Part shown: one piece after another, positions 25,558-34,357 of the stretch
Position numbering within the stretch: the stretch's first letter is position 1
Layout: each line of letters begins with the position of its first letter
Origin: Martinezella rhizogenes
Lineage (GTDB): Bacteria > Pseudomonadota > Alphaproteobacteria > Rhizobiales > Rhizobiaceae
Direction of reading: 5' to 3'
NCBI RefSeq assembly: GCF_000799715.1
Contig: NZ_JUHG01000011.1
Location: forward strand, 1,116,001-1,180,000
DNA length: 64,000 nucleotides
Program-made: the position numbers and the translations under genes
Notes under the pieces: generated by a model
Database searches by the model: none
Seen by the model: only the letters and a program-made list of their open reading frames with translations
What the model was told of the DNA's origin: nothing

Positions 25558-26403
25558 TTATGCCTTGGGGCGGTTTCTCAGCGCCTCGGCTTCGGCATAG
25601 AACTTCTTTTCCCATTCCTTGTGATTATCGAGGCCCTCCTTGATGAACGGCGTGAAGATCGCCAGGTTCATCAGTGCCCAGTTGACGATGCGGGCCGGGA
25701 ATTTCAGCGGCTTGACGAAATCGACGAAGAGGACGACGCGGGTCTTGTCCGTGTGGTTCCACGCCTCGTGTTCATAGGCATCATCGAAAATCAACGCCTT
25801 GCCTTCTTCCCAGTGGCAGATCTGGTTGTCGACGCGGATTGCAATCTGGTCCTTCGGCTCCGGCACGATCAGGCCGACATGCAGGCGCAGCACGCCGTTA
25901 TAGGGGCCGCGATGGGCAGGCAAGTGCTTGCCCGGCTCGAAGATCGAGAACATCGCCGTGGTCAGCCCGGGGATCTTCTGCACGGCGGCCCAGGTGTTCG
26001 GGCAGGCCTTGATGTTCTGCTCGGACTTCACGCCGAAACCGAGAAGGAAGAAGGTCTTCCAGCGGCTGTCCGTTGAAATCGTCTTCACATCGGTGGAAAT
26101 GTCCTGGAAAGTCGGCAGCTCGCTCTGGCGCAGCAGCACCTTTTCCAGCTCGGCGCGGATCGCGGGATAATCCTTCTCGATCTCGGCCGCCCAGGGGAAG
26201 GTGGCGGTGTCATAGACCGGCGGATTGCCGAGCTTGGCGTATTTCAGATTAAGGCTTTCAGCCCAGGCGACAACGCCCATAAAGAAACGTGTCACCGCGC
26301 TTGGGCGGTCCATCGGTGCAATGCCGGTTGTAGCAAAGGTCTGTTCCGGAGCATTCCGCTCGGTGGTGGTGGGAGCTGGTGCGCTCAAGGTGCTCTCCGT
26401 CAT
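25558..26403 (-). CDS. olsC: Ornithine-lipid acyl hydroxylase OlsC (aspartyl/asparaginyl beta-hydroxylase family)
   Basis: Fe(II)/2-oxoglutarate-dependent hydroxylase of 281 residues, related to LpxO. Iron ligands are H164 (HLPAHRGPYNG), D208 region and H212 (FDDAYEHEAWN), with the LRLHVGLIVP strand and an Arg for 2-oxoglutarate in KTRVVLFVDF. A hydrophobic segment near 38-50 and one near 240-255 suit membrane association. OlsC of R. tropici 2-hydroxylates the secondary acyl chain of ornithine lipids and supports acid tolerance and symbiosis. The upstream ClC gene reproduces the published sycA-olsC order. LpxO activity on lipid A is the alternative. Confidence 0.88.
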   Translation of the reverse strand: MTESTLSAPAPTTTERNAPEQTFATTGIAPMDRPSAVTRFFMGVVAWAESLNLKYAKLGNPPVYDTATFPWAAEIEKDYPAIRAELEKVLLRQSELPTFQDISTDVKTISTDSRWKTFFLLGFGVKSEQNIKACPNTWAAVQKIPGLTTAMFSIFEPGKHLPAHRGPYNGVLRLHVGLIVPEPKDQIAIRVDNQICHWEEGKALIFDDAYEHEAWNHTDKTRVVLFVDFVKPLKFPARIVNWALMNLAIFTPFIKEGLDNHKEWEKKFYAEAEALRNRPKA

Positions 26404-26723
26404 GTCTGTCTGCGTAGGGGTTATTTGGGGAGGGATTTTATCTCAGGAGAATCTGCGTGGGGATCTTGGAGTGGCAACAGGCCCGACAACGTCTGCTTTG
26501 CCTGGCTACCCCGATCGACGCCCGACTCCTTTGTTATGTAATGATCACAATAGAAGGTTATATGAGTTCATTAGTCGATTTTCGCAAGTGTATCCGTTCG
26601 CAGGAGCGGCGCTTTGTCGCGCGCATTTTTATTGCCTGTTTCCCGCGGATATCGGCTCCGGAACCGGCGGAAATACGGCCGAGCCCAAGCTTTTTTCCAT
26701 AATGATTTCACAATTCTGCGAGC
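26404..26723. other. sycA-olsC intergenic region
   Basis: These 320 bp separate two leftward genes and probably carry a separate olsC promoter. The centre (26520-26570) is AT-rich, with TTTGTTATGTAATGATCAC and TTATATGAGTTCATTAG. I see no strong intrinsic terminator for sycA and no believable reading frame. Confidence 0.5.
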
Positions 26724-28070
26724 TCACGGTTCCTCTCGCTTCGTCTTGGCGTCCAGCAGGGAACGGATCGACAAACCGGACGGGATGCCGCCGCCAGCAG
26801 CGCTCTTCACGATACCGATACGCTGCGACAGATAGATGCTCGTGTGGCCGCTGCAAACGTAGGCAAGGAAGCAGGCGACGGCGAGATAGACCGTATGCGT
26901 CGCGCCGAAGAGTTCGATGCCCATGATCATGCAGGCAAGCGGCGTATTGGTGGCACCTGCGAAAACCGCGACAAAGCCGAGTGCTGCAAAGAGATCGATC
27001 GGCGCACCGAGAATGGCGGCGATGGCGTTGCCGAGTGCCGCGCCGATGAAGAACAGCGGCGTCACCTCACCGCCCTTGAAGCCGGCGCTCAGCGTGACGA
27101 CGGTAAAGACCGCCTTCCAGAACCAGCTCCAATAATCGACGCGCGCCGCGTCAAAAAAGCCCGGGATCGTCGCATCGCCCGGATTGGGCGACCAGACGCC
27201 GAGGCCGAGATATTCGCGGGTACCGAGCGCGTAGACGAGGCCGAGCAGCACGATGCTGGCAATCGCCGGCCGCAGTGGTGCGTAGGCACAAACCCTCTTG
27301 AAGGCGGCCGACGCCATATGGGAAATCTCGCTGAAGCAGCGTGCCATCAGCCCGAAGAGCACTCCGGCGATACCGACTTTCAGAAGCAGCAGCGCATCGA
27401 GGTGGAAGGTGCTGGACGGCGTGCCCGCCAGATAGGCGATGTGATACTGGATGTGCTCGATCCCCCAGGCATGGCAGGTCCAGTCGGCGGCGATCGCCGC
27501 CACAAGAGAAGGGATCAACGCTTCATATTGCATGCGACCGATGGTCAGCACTTCGAGCGCAAAAACTGCACCTGCGATCGGCGTGCCGAACACCGCGCCG
27601 AAGCCGGCGGCGATGCCGGCCATCAGCAAGATACGGACCTCCGCATGGCTCAGCCTGAAAAGCCTGGCGAAAGCGCTGGCGATACTGCCGCCGAGCTGCA
27701 CCGCCGTGCCCTCACGCCCCGCCGAACCGCCAACCAGATGCGTCAATACGGTCGAGACCAGAATGAACGGCGCCATGCGCAGCGGCACGCCACCGCCAGG
27801 CTCATGGATCTGCTCGACGATCAGATTATTGCCACCCTCCGCTCCCCGGCCGAAGCGTTGATAAGCCAGCACCATCAGAAAACCTGCTGCCGGCATCAGG
27901 AATATCAGCCAGGGATGGTCGAACCGCGCCTGCGTCGCCCGATCGAGGCTCCAGAGAAACAGCGCACAGAGCGACCCGACCACGGCCGCCATCGGCACCA
28001 CGAGGACGATCCATTTGAATATGCTGCGCAATTGCTGGAAACGATGATGAAAAAACTCGGATGCCGACAT
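26724..28070 (-). CDS. sycA: ClC-family chloride channel/antiporter SycA
   Basis: Voltage-gated ClC family membrane protein of 448 residues with about 10-12 hydrophobic helices. The selectivity and gating signature is [16 protein letters not shown] (about 132-147, with the gating Glu in GREG) and [18 protein letters not shown] later; an N-terminal IVEQIH loop is also typical. ATG 28070 (MSASEFFHH) is chosen because GGGAGGGG lies 8 bp upstream; the in-frame extension to 28130 is basic and not conserved in kind. The homologous R. tropici gene sycA is needed for efficient symbiosis and sits upstream of olsC, as here. Cl-/H+ exchange in acid stress is the likely role. Confidence 0.88.
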   Translation of the reverse strand: MSASEFFHHRFQQLRSIFKWIVLVVPMAAVVGSLCALFLWSLDRATQARFDHPWLIFLMPAAGFLMVLAYQRFGRGAEGGNNLIVEQIHEPGGGVPLRMAPFILVSTVLTHLVGGSAGREGTAVQLGGSIASAFARLFRLSHAEVRILLMAGIAAGFGAVFGTPIAGAVFALEVLTIGRMQYEALIPSLVAAIAADWTCHAWGIEHIQYHIAYLAGTPSSTFHLDALLLLKVGIAGVLFGLMARCFSEISHMASAAFKRVCAYAPLRPAIASIVLLGLVYALGTREYLGLGVWSPNPGDATIPGFFDAARVDYWSWFWKAVFTVVTLSAGFKGGEVTPLFFIGAALGNAIAAILGAPIDLFAALGFVAVFAGATNTPLACMIMGIELFGATHTVYLAVACFLAYVCSGHTSIYLSQRIGIVKSAAGGGIPSGLSIRSLLDAKTKREEP

Positions 28071-28331
28071 CAGTTCGCCCCTCCCGGAAGACCAGCGGCG
28101 GTCCTGACGGGGACAAGGATCATAAAACAAAATTGGGATAACAGCAGGATTGCGAGCACGACTCTACTCCTTCGCCCCACCGGGCACGTTGAGTAGGAGT
28201 CATCAGCTTCCCTGAAAATTCAGAGCAGCGGTTCGGCCACCATGGCCCGGCAGAAATCCATTACCGTTGGATTTTCCATACAGATAAGGAGGCGCCCCTG
28301 TCAATCCGGGCACCATTGATGAGGCCGCCCT

Positions 28332-29156
28332 TCAAACTGCTTTAGCGATCATTTCGATCGGCGCGATCAGGCCGCTGCCGACCGACATGCCGACATTACC
28401 CACGCGCTCCGCCGCCTTCGGCCCCATCAGTGCGCCGAGGCTCAGCGTCTGGCCGCCACCGGCGGCGCTGGCACGCATCTCCTGCGCCAGCCGGATCGCC
28501 AGCGCACTGCGATCCTGTTCGGACTCCACCGTGAAGCCGGCCTCCCCGAGCAGCTGGCGATAGGTTTCGGGCGTACAAACGAAGCTCGTCTCCGGCGTCA
28601 TCGCCCAGGGCATAGGATAGGGCAGCTCGCCAGCGCGCATCTGCATGACCTCATAGACACCGAACCGGGCGCCGGGCTTCAGCACGCGCCGTGCCTCGGC
28701 AAACAGCCTCGCCTTATCCTCGATGTTCATGCCGACATGGATGAGCGTGGCGCGCTCGAAGCTTTGATCGGCGAAGGGTAGCGCCAGAGCGCTCGCCTGC
28801 CGGAACGACACTTGCATCGCCATGCCACAGCGCTCGGTCAGGACATTGGCAACCTTGACGAATTCATCGGTCAGATCGACCCCGGTGACGACGCAGCCAT
28901 AGGCGCTGGCGATATAGCGCGCCGGCCCGCCAAGCCCTGACCCGATGTCAAGGAGCCGCATGCCGTCGATCAGGTCGAGATCCCGGGCAAACTCCCGCGT
29001 GGCCTCGCGCCGCCCGAGATGGAATTCGTCAACCCCGGCAAGGTCGTCGATGCTGAGATGATCAACATCCTTGCCGCTGGCGGCGAGCGCCGTAAGGATC
29101 GTCTCCTCCAGCGAGCCATGCGTATAATGGCTTGCAACCTTTTCCTCGGTGGACAT
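28332..29156 (-). CDS. Class I SAM-dependent methyltransferase
   Basis: Methyltransferase of 274 residues. Motif I is LLDIGSGLGGPARYIA (about 68-83), the acidic end of strand 2 is VTGVDLTDEF, and later strands are ATLIHVGMNIEDKARLFAEARRVLKPGARFGVYEV. The pattern resembles UbiE-like and glycine/sarcosine N-methyltransferase-type enzymes. No transmembrane segment. No neighbour fixes the substrate. Its start lies 157 bp downstream of the end of the Gfo/Idh gene, with a terminator between, so it is probably transcribed alone. Confidence 0.84.
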   Translation of the reverse strand: MSTEEKVASHYTHGSLEETILTALAASGKDVDHLSIDDLAGVDEFHLGRREATREFARDLDLIDGMRLLDIGSGLGGPARYIASAYGCVVTGVDLTDEFVKVANVLTERCGMAMQVSFRQASALALPFADQSFERATLIHVGMNIEDKARLFAEARRVLKPGARFGVYEVMQMRAGELPYPMPWAMTPETSFVCTPETYRQLLGEAGFTVESEQDRSALAIRLAQEMRASAAGGGQTLSLGALMGPKAAERVGNVGMSVGSGLIAPIEMIAKAV

Positions 29157-29260
29157 AACCCCTCCTCCCGTGATCCCGTCTCCAGAACATCATGAGGGAA
29201 TGCTGCGCCTGCCTCGGTACCGCGTCAAGCAATTGCGACAATACACCACCCCCTCAAGGA

Positions 29261-29285
29261 AACGGCCGCCCGAAGGCGGCCGCTT
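29261..29285 (-). terminator. Terminator of ThuA-like/dehydrogenase unit
   Basis: Read leftward, CGGCCGCC-TTCG-GGCGGCCG is a perfect 8-bp stem with a UUCG-type tetraloop, followed by TTTCCTTG. It lies 29 bp after the stop of the leftward dehydrogenase gene. Confidence 0.8.
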
Positions 29286-29313
29286 GAATATCGAAGATGG
29301 AGCAGAGGTAGCG

Positions 29314-30357
29314 TCAAACCTTCAGTTCGCGCCGCTCCGTTTCCGTGACCATGGCAAGATCCAGCACACGCTGCAAATTGGCCGCATGGCGGAAGCTCGG
29401 ATCCTGCGGACTGCCAGTCATCACGGCGTCAGCGAACCGCTGATAATTGGTCAGCACCGGCGGCACTTCGATGACCTTCCATGTCGCCGTTTCCGTGTCG
29501 TCGCCCAAGCAACCGCGCAATTCCGAACCGTTGGGGCTATGATTGATCTCCAGACCGCCGCGCTCGCCATAGATGCGAAGCTTCAGTTCGTTCAGATGCC
29601 CCGTCGCCCAGCGGCTCGCATGCACGACGCCAAGCGCACCATTGGCGAAATCGACAGACATGGAGAAGCTGTCGTTGGCGTCGAGCGTATATTCGCCGAT
29701 GCGCTCATCCGGTGCCTTGTTGAAGGTCTTCAGCCGAGCAAAAACATGGTCGATATCGGTCGCCGCGCCATAAGCGGCGAAATCGAGGATGTGGATACCG
29801 ATATCGCCAAGGACGCCGTTCGAGCCATGCCCGGTGGAGAGCCGCCACAACCACTTGGATTCGCTGCGCCAATCGCCCCAGGCCCTGGAGACGAGCCAGC
29901 TCTGCAGATAGGAGGCCTCGACATGCTTGACCGTGCCGATCTCGCCCGAGATCACCATCTCGCGCGCCTTCTGCAACTGCGCAACATTGCGATAGGTCAG
30001 GTTGACCATGTTGACGACACCGGCCCGTTCGGCCGCCTCGGTCATTTCCAGCGCCTTGTCGTAATTCTCCGCCAACGGCTTCTCGCAGAGAACATGCTTG
30101 CCGGCGGCAAGCAGCGGCAGGGTCGTCGGATGGTGCGCCCTATCCGGCGTGACATTGGTCGCTGCGTCGAACTCGCCCCAGGCGAGCGCTTCGTCCAGCG
30201 ACGAGAAACGGTTCTTGATATCGAACACATCGGCGAAGGCGGTCAGCCTCGTCGCATCGGTATCGACGGCGCCGACGATTTCGACACCAGGAATGCGGGC
30301 GAAGTGCTCGGCCTGGTTCTTCGCCATGCCGCCCGTACCAACAATGATAAGACGCAT
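29314..30357 (-). CDS. Gfo/Idh/MocA-family oxidoreductase (ThuB-like)
   Basis: NAD(P)-dependent dehydrogenase of 347 residues. The Rossmann start is LIIVGTGGMAKNQAEHF, followed by the C-E-K-P motif (HVLCEKPLAENYDKALEM, about 88-105) and G-D-I-G-I-H at about 183-188 with the catalytic His. Family enzymes oxidise sugars, often at C3 of a glucoside. It follows a ThuA-family gene by 8 bp, the same order as thuA-thuB in Sinorhizobium meliloti, where the pair acts in trehalose and related disaccharide use. The substrate here is inferred only. Confidence 0.85.
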   Translation of the reverse strand: MRLIIVGTGGMAKNQAEHFARIPGVEIVGAVDTDATRLTAFADVFDIKNRFSSLDEALAWGEFDAATNVTPDRAHHPTTLPLLAAGKHVLCEKPLAENYDKALEMTEAAERAGVVNMVNLTYRNVAQLQKAREMVISGEIGTVKHVEASYLQSWLVSRAWGDWRSESKWLWRLSTGHGSNGVLGDIGIHILDFAAYGAATDIDHVFARLKTFNKAPDERIGEYTLDANDSFSMSVDFANGALGVVHASRWATGHLNELKLRIYGERGGLEINHSPNGSELRGCLGDDTETATWKVIEVPPVLTNYQRFADAVMTGSPQDPSFRHAANLQRVLDLAMVTETERRELKV

Positions 30358-30365
30358 TTTATACC

Positions 30366-31151
30366 TCAGCGATAACCGGCTTCGCCGGCCTGGTGCAGTT
30401 TTGGACCACGCTCGACGATCGGCTCCAACGCCTTCTCGACCGGCACATTCGGTGCGTCATGGATACTCGCCTGCGTACCGAGCGGATTGTGCGCCCACTT
30501 GACGGAGTTGATCAGCACCTTCTGCACGGTGTCGTTGTGGTAGGTCGGATAAGTCTCATGACCGGGGCGGAAATAGAAGATGTTGCCGGCGCCACGACGC
30601 CAGGTCATGCCGGAACGGAAGACTTCACCACCCTGGAACCAGGAGATGAACACCGTTTCCAGCGGCTCGGGAACGGAGAACTGCTCGCCGTACATCTCCT
30701 CGTTTTCCAGCTCGAAATGCTCACCCAGGCCGGCGGCAATCGGATGGCGCGGGTTGATGACCCAAAGCCGTTCGCGCTCACCCGCTTCGCGCCATTTCAG
30801 CGCGCAGGGCGTGCCCATCAGCCGCTTGAAGATCTTCGAGAAATGGCCGGAATGCAGCACGATGAGACCCATGCCCTCCCAGACGCGCTTGGCGACACGC
30901 TCGACGATCTCGTCATTTACGGCGCCGTGGTCCTTGTGGCCCCACCAGAGCAGCACATCGGTGTCCTTCAGCCGGGCTTCGCTCAGGCCGTGTTCCGGCT
31001 CCTGCAACGTTGCAGTGGTTGCTTCAATACCGGCATCGGCATTCAGCGCCTTGGCGATCGTCGTATGCATGCCTTCCGGATAGATGTCGGCGACGACCTT
31101 GTTTGTCTGTTCATGAATGTTCTCGCCCCAGACGACGGCACGAATAGTCAT
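30366..31151 (-). CDS. ThuA-family protein (disaccharide utilisation)
   Basis: Protein of 261 residues of the ThuA family, a class I glutamine-amidotransferase-like fold. Conserved blocks are [55 protein letters not shown] and [13 protein letters not shown]. Known ThuA acts with ThuB in trehalose, maltose and sucrose catabolism via 3-keto sugars. First gene of a two-gene unit. A perfect LacI-type palindrome is 46 bp upstream of the start, so it is probably repressed by a LacI/GalR protein. Confidence 0.86.
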   Translation of the reverse strand: MTIRAVVWGENIHEQTNKVVADIYPEGMHTTIAKALNADAGIEATTATLQEPEHGLSEARLKDTDVLLWWGHKDHGAVNDEIVERVAKRVWEGMGLIVLHSGHFSKIFKRLMGTPCALKWREAGERERLWVINPRHPIAAGLGEHFELENEEMYGEQFSVPEPLETVFISWFQGGEVFRSGMTWRRGAGNIFYFRPGHETYPTYHNDTVQKVLINSVKWAHNPLGTQASIHDAPNVPVEKALEPIVERGPKLHQAGEAGYR

Positions 31152-31196
31152 TACGGCACTCCTCTAATACCATTGAGATTGAACAGGTTATGCGAT

Positions 31197-31210
31197 CCAA
31201 AGCGCTTTGG
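31197..31210. promoter_or_regulatory. LacI-type operator upstream of ThuA-like gene
   Basis: CCAAAGCGCTTTGG is a perfect 14-bp palindrome with a central CG step, the form bound by LacI/GalR regulators. It lies 46 bp upstream of the ThuA-like start, where it could block transcription. The regulator is not identified; the LacI-type gene at 38933 has a different operator sequence nearby. Confidence 0.65.
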
Positions 31211-31314
31211 GCAAGCGCCACTTTCGGGCCTCCATCAGCCCTTCCAGCGCAAGAGATAATGCGTCCGAAGCGATTTGACAAAGGCAAAAATCACCATGCG
31301 AAACACCTGTGTTT

Positions 31315-31656
31315 TCAGTGCGACACGGATTTTGAAAACAGGTTGACGACGAGCACGCCGGCGATGATCAGACCAAGCCCGATGATCGCCGCCAGATCGA
31401 GTTTCTGGCGAAAAAACACCAGCCCGACGGCGGAGATCAGCACGATGCCGAGCGCACTCCATATGGCGTAGGCAATGCCGACCGGGATCACCCGCAAGGT
31501 CACCGACAGACAATAGAAGGACGCGGCATAGCACAGCACGAGCACGATGGAGGGACCGAGCCGGGTGAACTGCTGCGACATCTGCAACGCCGTCGTGCCC
31601 ATCACCTCCAGCACGATCGCCACCATCAGCACCGCATAGACGGATGCGTTCGCCAT
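31315..31656 (-). CDS. SMR-family small multidrug efflux protein
   Basis: Four-helix membrane protein of 113 residues of the small multidrug resistance family. The essential membrane glutamate is in AIVLEVMGTTALQMSQQFTRLGPS of helix 1, and AIWSALGIVLISAVGLVFFRQKLDLAAIIGLGLIIAGVLVVNLFS matches helices 3-4 of EmrE/QacE. It functions as a dimer exporting cationic drugs or guanidinium compounds by proton exchange. It follows a TetR-type gene by 19 bp on the same strand, which suggests repression by that protein. ATG 31656 preferred over TTG 31659. Confidence 0.87.
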   Translation of the reverse strand: MANASVYAVLMVAIVLEVMGTTALQMSQQFTRLGPSIVLVLCYAASFYCLSVTLRVIPVGIAYAIWSALGIVLISAVGLVFFRQKLDLAAIIGLGLIIAGVLVVNLFSKSVSH

Positions 31657-31675
31657 CAAACCCTCTCGATATCTC

Positions 31676-32239
31676 TTAAAGTTGCGTGAGCTCGATCAGT
31701 CGCTCGACCAGTTTCTCGCGGGCGCTCTCGTCCATCGCATGGCTGTCGAGCAGATCGGCGAGCCAGAGCCCATCGGTCGCCAGCCGCACGATCGCCGCAT
31801 CGACTGAGGAGTCCGTGCCGACATATTCCTCGCTGCGTTCGCGCACCCAGTCGCGCCAGCGCTGCCGCAATGGCGGCTCGCTGAGCAGCACCATCGTCAC
31901 CTGCGCCCAATCCTTCGTTTCCTCCGGCCGGTCGCGCAGCGCCAGGCAGGCGCGAAGATAGCCACGGGTGAAGCGTCCATGCGGCAGCGGATCGGCCCGC
32001 ATCTCCTCCTCGATCGCCCGGTCCAGGCGCTCGATCAAACTGTCGAACAAGGCCTCCAGCAGCGTATTCTTGTTGGGGAAATGATGCAGCAATCCACCCT
32101 TGCTGACACCGGATGCACCCGAAACGGCGTCCAAGGTCACCGCCGTCATGCCCTTCTCCGACGCCAGCCGCGCCGCCACCTCCAGCAACTGCTGGCGGAC
32201 GAGCAAAGGCTGCTTCTTTCTGTGGTGCGCCGTAGACAT
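31676..32239 (-). CDS. TetR-family regulator of the SMR pump
   Basis: Repressor of 187 residues with an N-terminal helix-turn-helix (LEVAARLASEKGMTAVTLDAVSGASGVSKGGLLHHFPNKNTLLEAL, about 17-62) and a helical ligand-binding domain. ATG 32239 (MSTAHHRKKQ) is the best start; the in-frame extension to 32296 overlaps the upstream ABC gene. Cotranscription with the SMR gene is suggested by 19 bp spacing. The upstream sequence ATACCAGTTGGAC at about 32250 may hold its operator, but symmetry is poor. Confidence 0.84.
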   Translation of the reverse strand: MSTAHHRKKQPLLVRQQLLEVAARLASEKGMTAVTLDAVSGASGVSKGGLLHHFPNKNTLLEALFDSLIERLDRAIEEEMRADPLPHGRFTRGYLRACLALRDRPEETKDWAQVTMVLLSEPPLRQRWRDWVRERSEEYVGTDSSVDAAIVRLATDGLWLADLLDSHAMDESAREKLVERLIELTQL

Positions 32240-32270
32240 GGTGGCATAACATACCAGTTGGACGGTTTCG

Positions 32271-33359
32271 TCAATGCGCGGCGTGATGAGCGACATCGTT
32301 CTGGTCGAAAATCGTCAGCTTCGCCCCATCGACGGCAAAGGCGATCGGCGCGCCGCTGGTGATGGTCGTCATGCCCGGATCGGTGCCGATGATCTTCGAG
32401 CCGTCCTTCAGCCGGACGTGAACGAGCGACCGGTCGCCCAACCGTTCCACCGTCTCGACCGTGCCGGCAATATCGCCCTTGTCCGCCGCCGTCGCCACCA
32501 GATATTCCGGCCGGATGCCGAGCGTTAGTTCCGAACGCGCCATGCCGTTCAGCGGAACCGACGTCTTGATGATCGAGCCGTCAGCCAAGGTCGCCGTCGC
32601 AAAGCCCCCTGCCTCGCTGACATCGGCCACATTGACGAAGTTCATGCCGGGCGAACCGATGAACTGGGCGACATAGCGCGTTGCCGGTCGCGTGTAGATC
32701 TCCACCGGCGTCGCCACCTGTTCGATCTTCTTGTTGTTCAGGAGCACGATCCGGTCGGCAAGCGTCATCGCCTCGATCTGGTCGTGGGTGACGAAGACCA
32801 TCGTTGCCCCCAATCGCTCGTGCAATTGCGCAAGCTCGACGCGGGTGCGATTGCGCAGACCGGCATCGAGGTTGGACAGTGGCTCATCGAACAGGAAGAC
32901 ATCGGGTTCGCGCACGATGGCGCGACCGATAGCGACACGCTGGCGCTGGCCGCCCGAGAGCTCGGACGGCTTACGGTCGAGCAGATGCGGCATCTCCAAT
33001 ATGGTGGCTGCGATGTCGATGCGCTTTGCGATCTCCGCCTTCGGCGTACCGATGTTTCTGAGGCCGAACGACATGTTGTCGCGCACCGTCATGTGCGGGT
33101 AGAGCGCGTAGGACTGAAACACCATCGACACGCCGCGTTCGCCGGGCGGAAGCTGATCGACCCGCCGCCCGCCAATCCAGACCTCGCCGCTCGTGATCGC
33201 CTCAAGCCCGGCGATCATTCGCAGCAACGTCGATTTACCGCAGCCGGAGCCGCCCAGGAACACGACGAATTCGCCGGGCTCGATCGTGAGATCGATATCG
33301 TTGAGAACCTGCACCGCGCCGAAATGCTTGGTGACGGATTTGATGTTGATTCCTGCCAT
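32271..33359 (-). CDS. ABC sugar importer ATPase (UgpC/MalK type)
   Basis: ATP-binding subunit of 362 residues. Walker A GGSGCGKST (about 36-44), Q-loop FQSYALYPHMTVRDNM, signature LSGGQRQRVAIGRAI, Walker B VFLFDEPLSNLDAGLR, and switch His in VTHDQ. A C-terminal TOBE/OB regulatory region (about 240-362) marks the MalK/UgpC family. Last gene of the importer unit, 112 bp after the permease gene. Energises uptake of an oligosaccharide or glycoside by the adjacent permeases and binding protein. Confidence 0.9.
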   Translation of the reverse strand: MAGINIKSVTKHFGAVQVLNDIDLTIEPGEFVVFLGGSGCGKSTLLRMIAGLEAITSGEVWIGGRRVDQLPPGERGVSMVFQSYALYPHMTVRDNMSFGLRNIGTPKAEIAKRIDIAATILEMPHLLDRKPSELSGGQRQRVAIGRAIVREPDVFLFDEPLSNLDAGLRNRTRVELAQLHERLGATMVFVTHDQIEAMTLADRIVLLNNKKIEQVATPVEIYTRPATRYVAQFIGSPGMNFVNVADVSEAGGFATATLADGSIIKTSVPLNGMARSELTLGIRPEYLVATAADKGDIAGTVETVERLGDRSLVHVRLKDGSKIIGTDPGMTTITSGAPIAFAVDGAKLTIFDQNDVAHHAAH

Positions 33360-33471
33360 TTTTCCTCCTCCGGAAGAATTGAACTTCGCCAGACCTGCCG
33401 TTTCCTGTCTTGTATCCGGCCCTCATGTGAATGGATCACTCGCGTGAGACCGTATGCATTGCGGCATTCGT

Positions 33472-34356
33472 CTATTTGACAGCACCAGCAGCCACGCCCC
33501 GCGTCAGGGTACGTTGGAAAATCAGGAAGAAAATCACCGTCGGCGTTACGCCGAGCAGCGAAGCCGCGGCAACCGCCGTCGGATCCTGCGTATTGGAGCC
33601 CGACAGGACACCCATGGCGACCGAGACCGTCTGGTTGTTGTTGGAGACCAGGAACACCAGCGGGATCAGGAACTCGTTCCAGGTCCAGATGAAGAAGAAG
33701 GTCGCAAGCACGGCAAGCGTCGGCCTGAGAACCGGCACGATCACCAGCCACAGGATCTGCCAGCGGCTGGCATTGTCGATCTGCGCCGCCTCGATGATCT
33801 CACGCGGGAATGTGGTCAGCACCGACGACAGGAGATAGGTACCAAAGGCAGTGTGCAACACGCCGACGATCAGGATTACCGATAGCATGGAATCGAACAA
33901 GCCAACCTGCTTGGCCATGTAGTAAAGCGGATAGATCAGGGCCTCCTGCGGCGCCATGATCGAGATCAGCAGGATCACCAGCAACACCCGTCCACCCTTC
34001 ACTCGACCAATGCCGATGGCATAGGCGTTGAGGAGGCTGAGGACCACCGCGAGAATGGCGGTGCAGCCGCTGATCAGAATGCTGTTGAGGAGCTTGCGGG
34101 TGAAGTCGACATTGACCCAGAAGTTCTTGAGCGCCGTCAAGTCGAAGCTATGCGGGAAGGCAAGCGGACCATTGGCGGCATAGTCGGCCGGAGTCTTGAT
34201 GGCGTTGAACGCCGCCAGGAAGAACGGAAACAGCGTGCCGCCAAGAGAGACGAACAGGATGGCGAGCACGATCCAGCGGGTAATGCCCTTCTTCCGGCGA
34301 TGATCCGCCGGCGCATCCGATGCGATCGGGGTCGAAAGTGAAGCCGTAGCGGCCAT
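33472..34356 (-). CDS. ABC sugar importer permease (MalG type)
   Basis: Inner-membrane permease of 294 residues with six hydrophobic helices. The EAA loop that docks the ATPase reads EAAQIDNASRWQILWLVIVPVLRP. The C-terminus ends LTRGVAAGAVK, as in the MalG/CUT1 family. The start follows the stop of the partner permease by one base, so the two are translationally coupled. Confidence 0.9.
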   Translation of the reverse strand: MAATASLSTPIASDAPADHRRKKGITRWIVLAILFVSLGGTLFPFFLAAFNAIKTPADYAANGPLAFPHSFDLTALKNFWVNVDFTRKLLNSILISGCTAILAVVLSLLNAYAIGIGRVKGGRVLLVILLISIMAPQEALIYPLYYMAKQVGLFDSMLSVILIVGVLHTAFGTYLLSSVLTTFPREIIEAAQIDNASRWQILWLVIVPVLRPTLAVLATFFFIWTWNEFLIPLVFLVSNNNQTVSVAMGVLSGSNTQDPTAVAAASLLGVTPTVIFFLIFQRTLTRGVAAGAVK

Positions 34357-34357
34357 C

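Noticed and set aside
26844..28196. A 450-codon plus-strand frame opposite sycA
   Set aside because: Highly charged, low-complexity translation with no hydrophobic core; the opposite strand encodes a clear ClC channel with family motifs.
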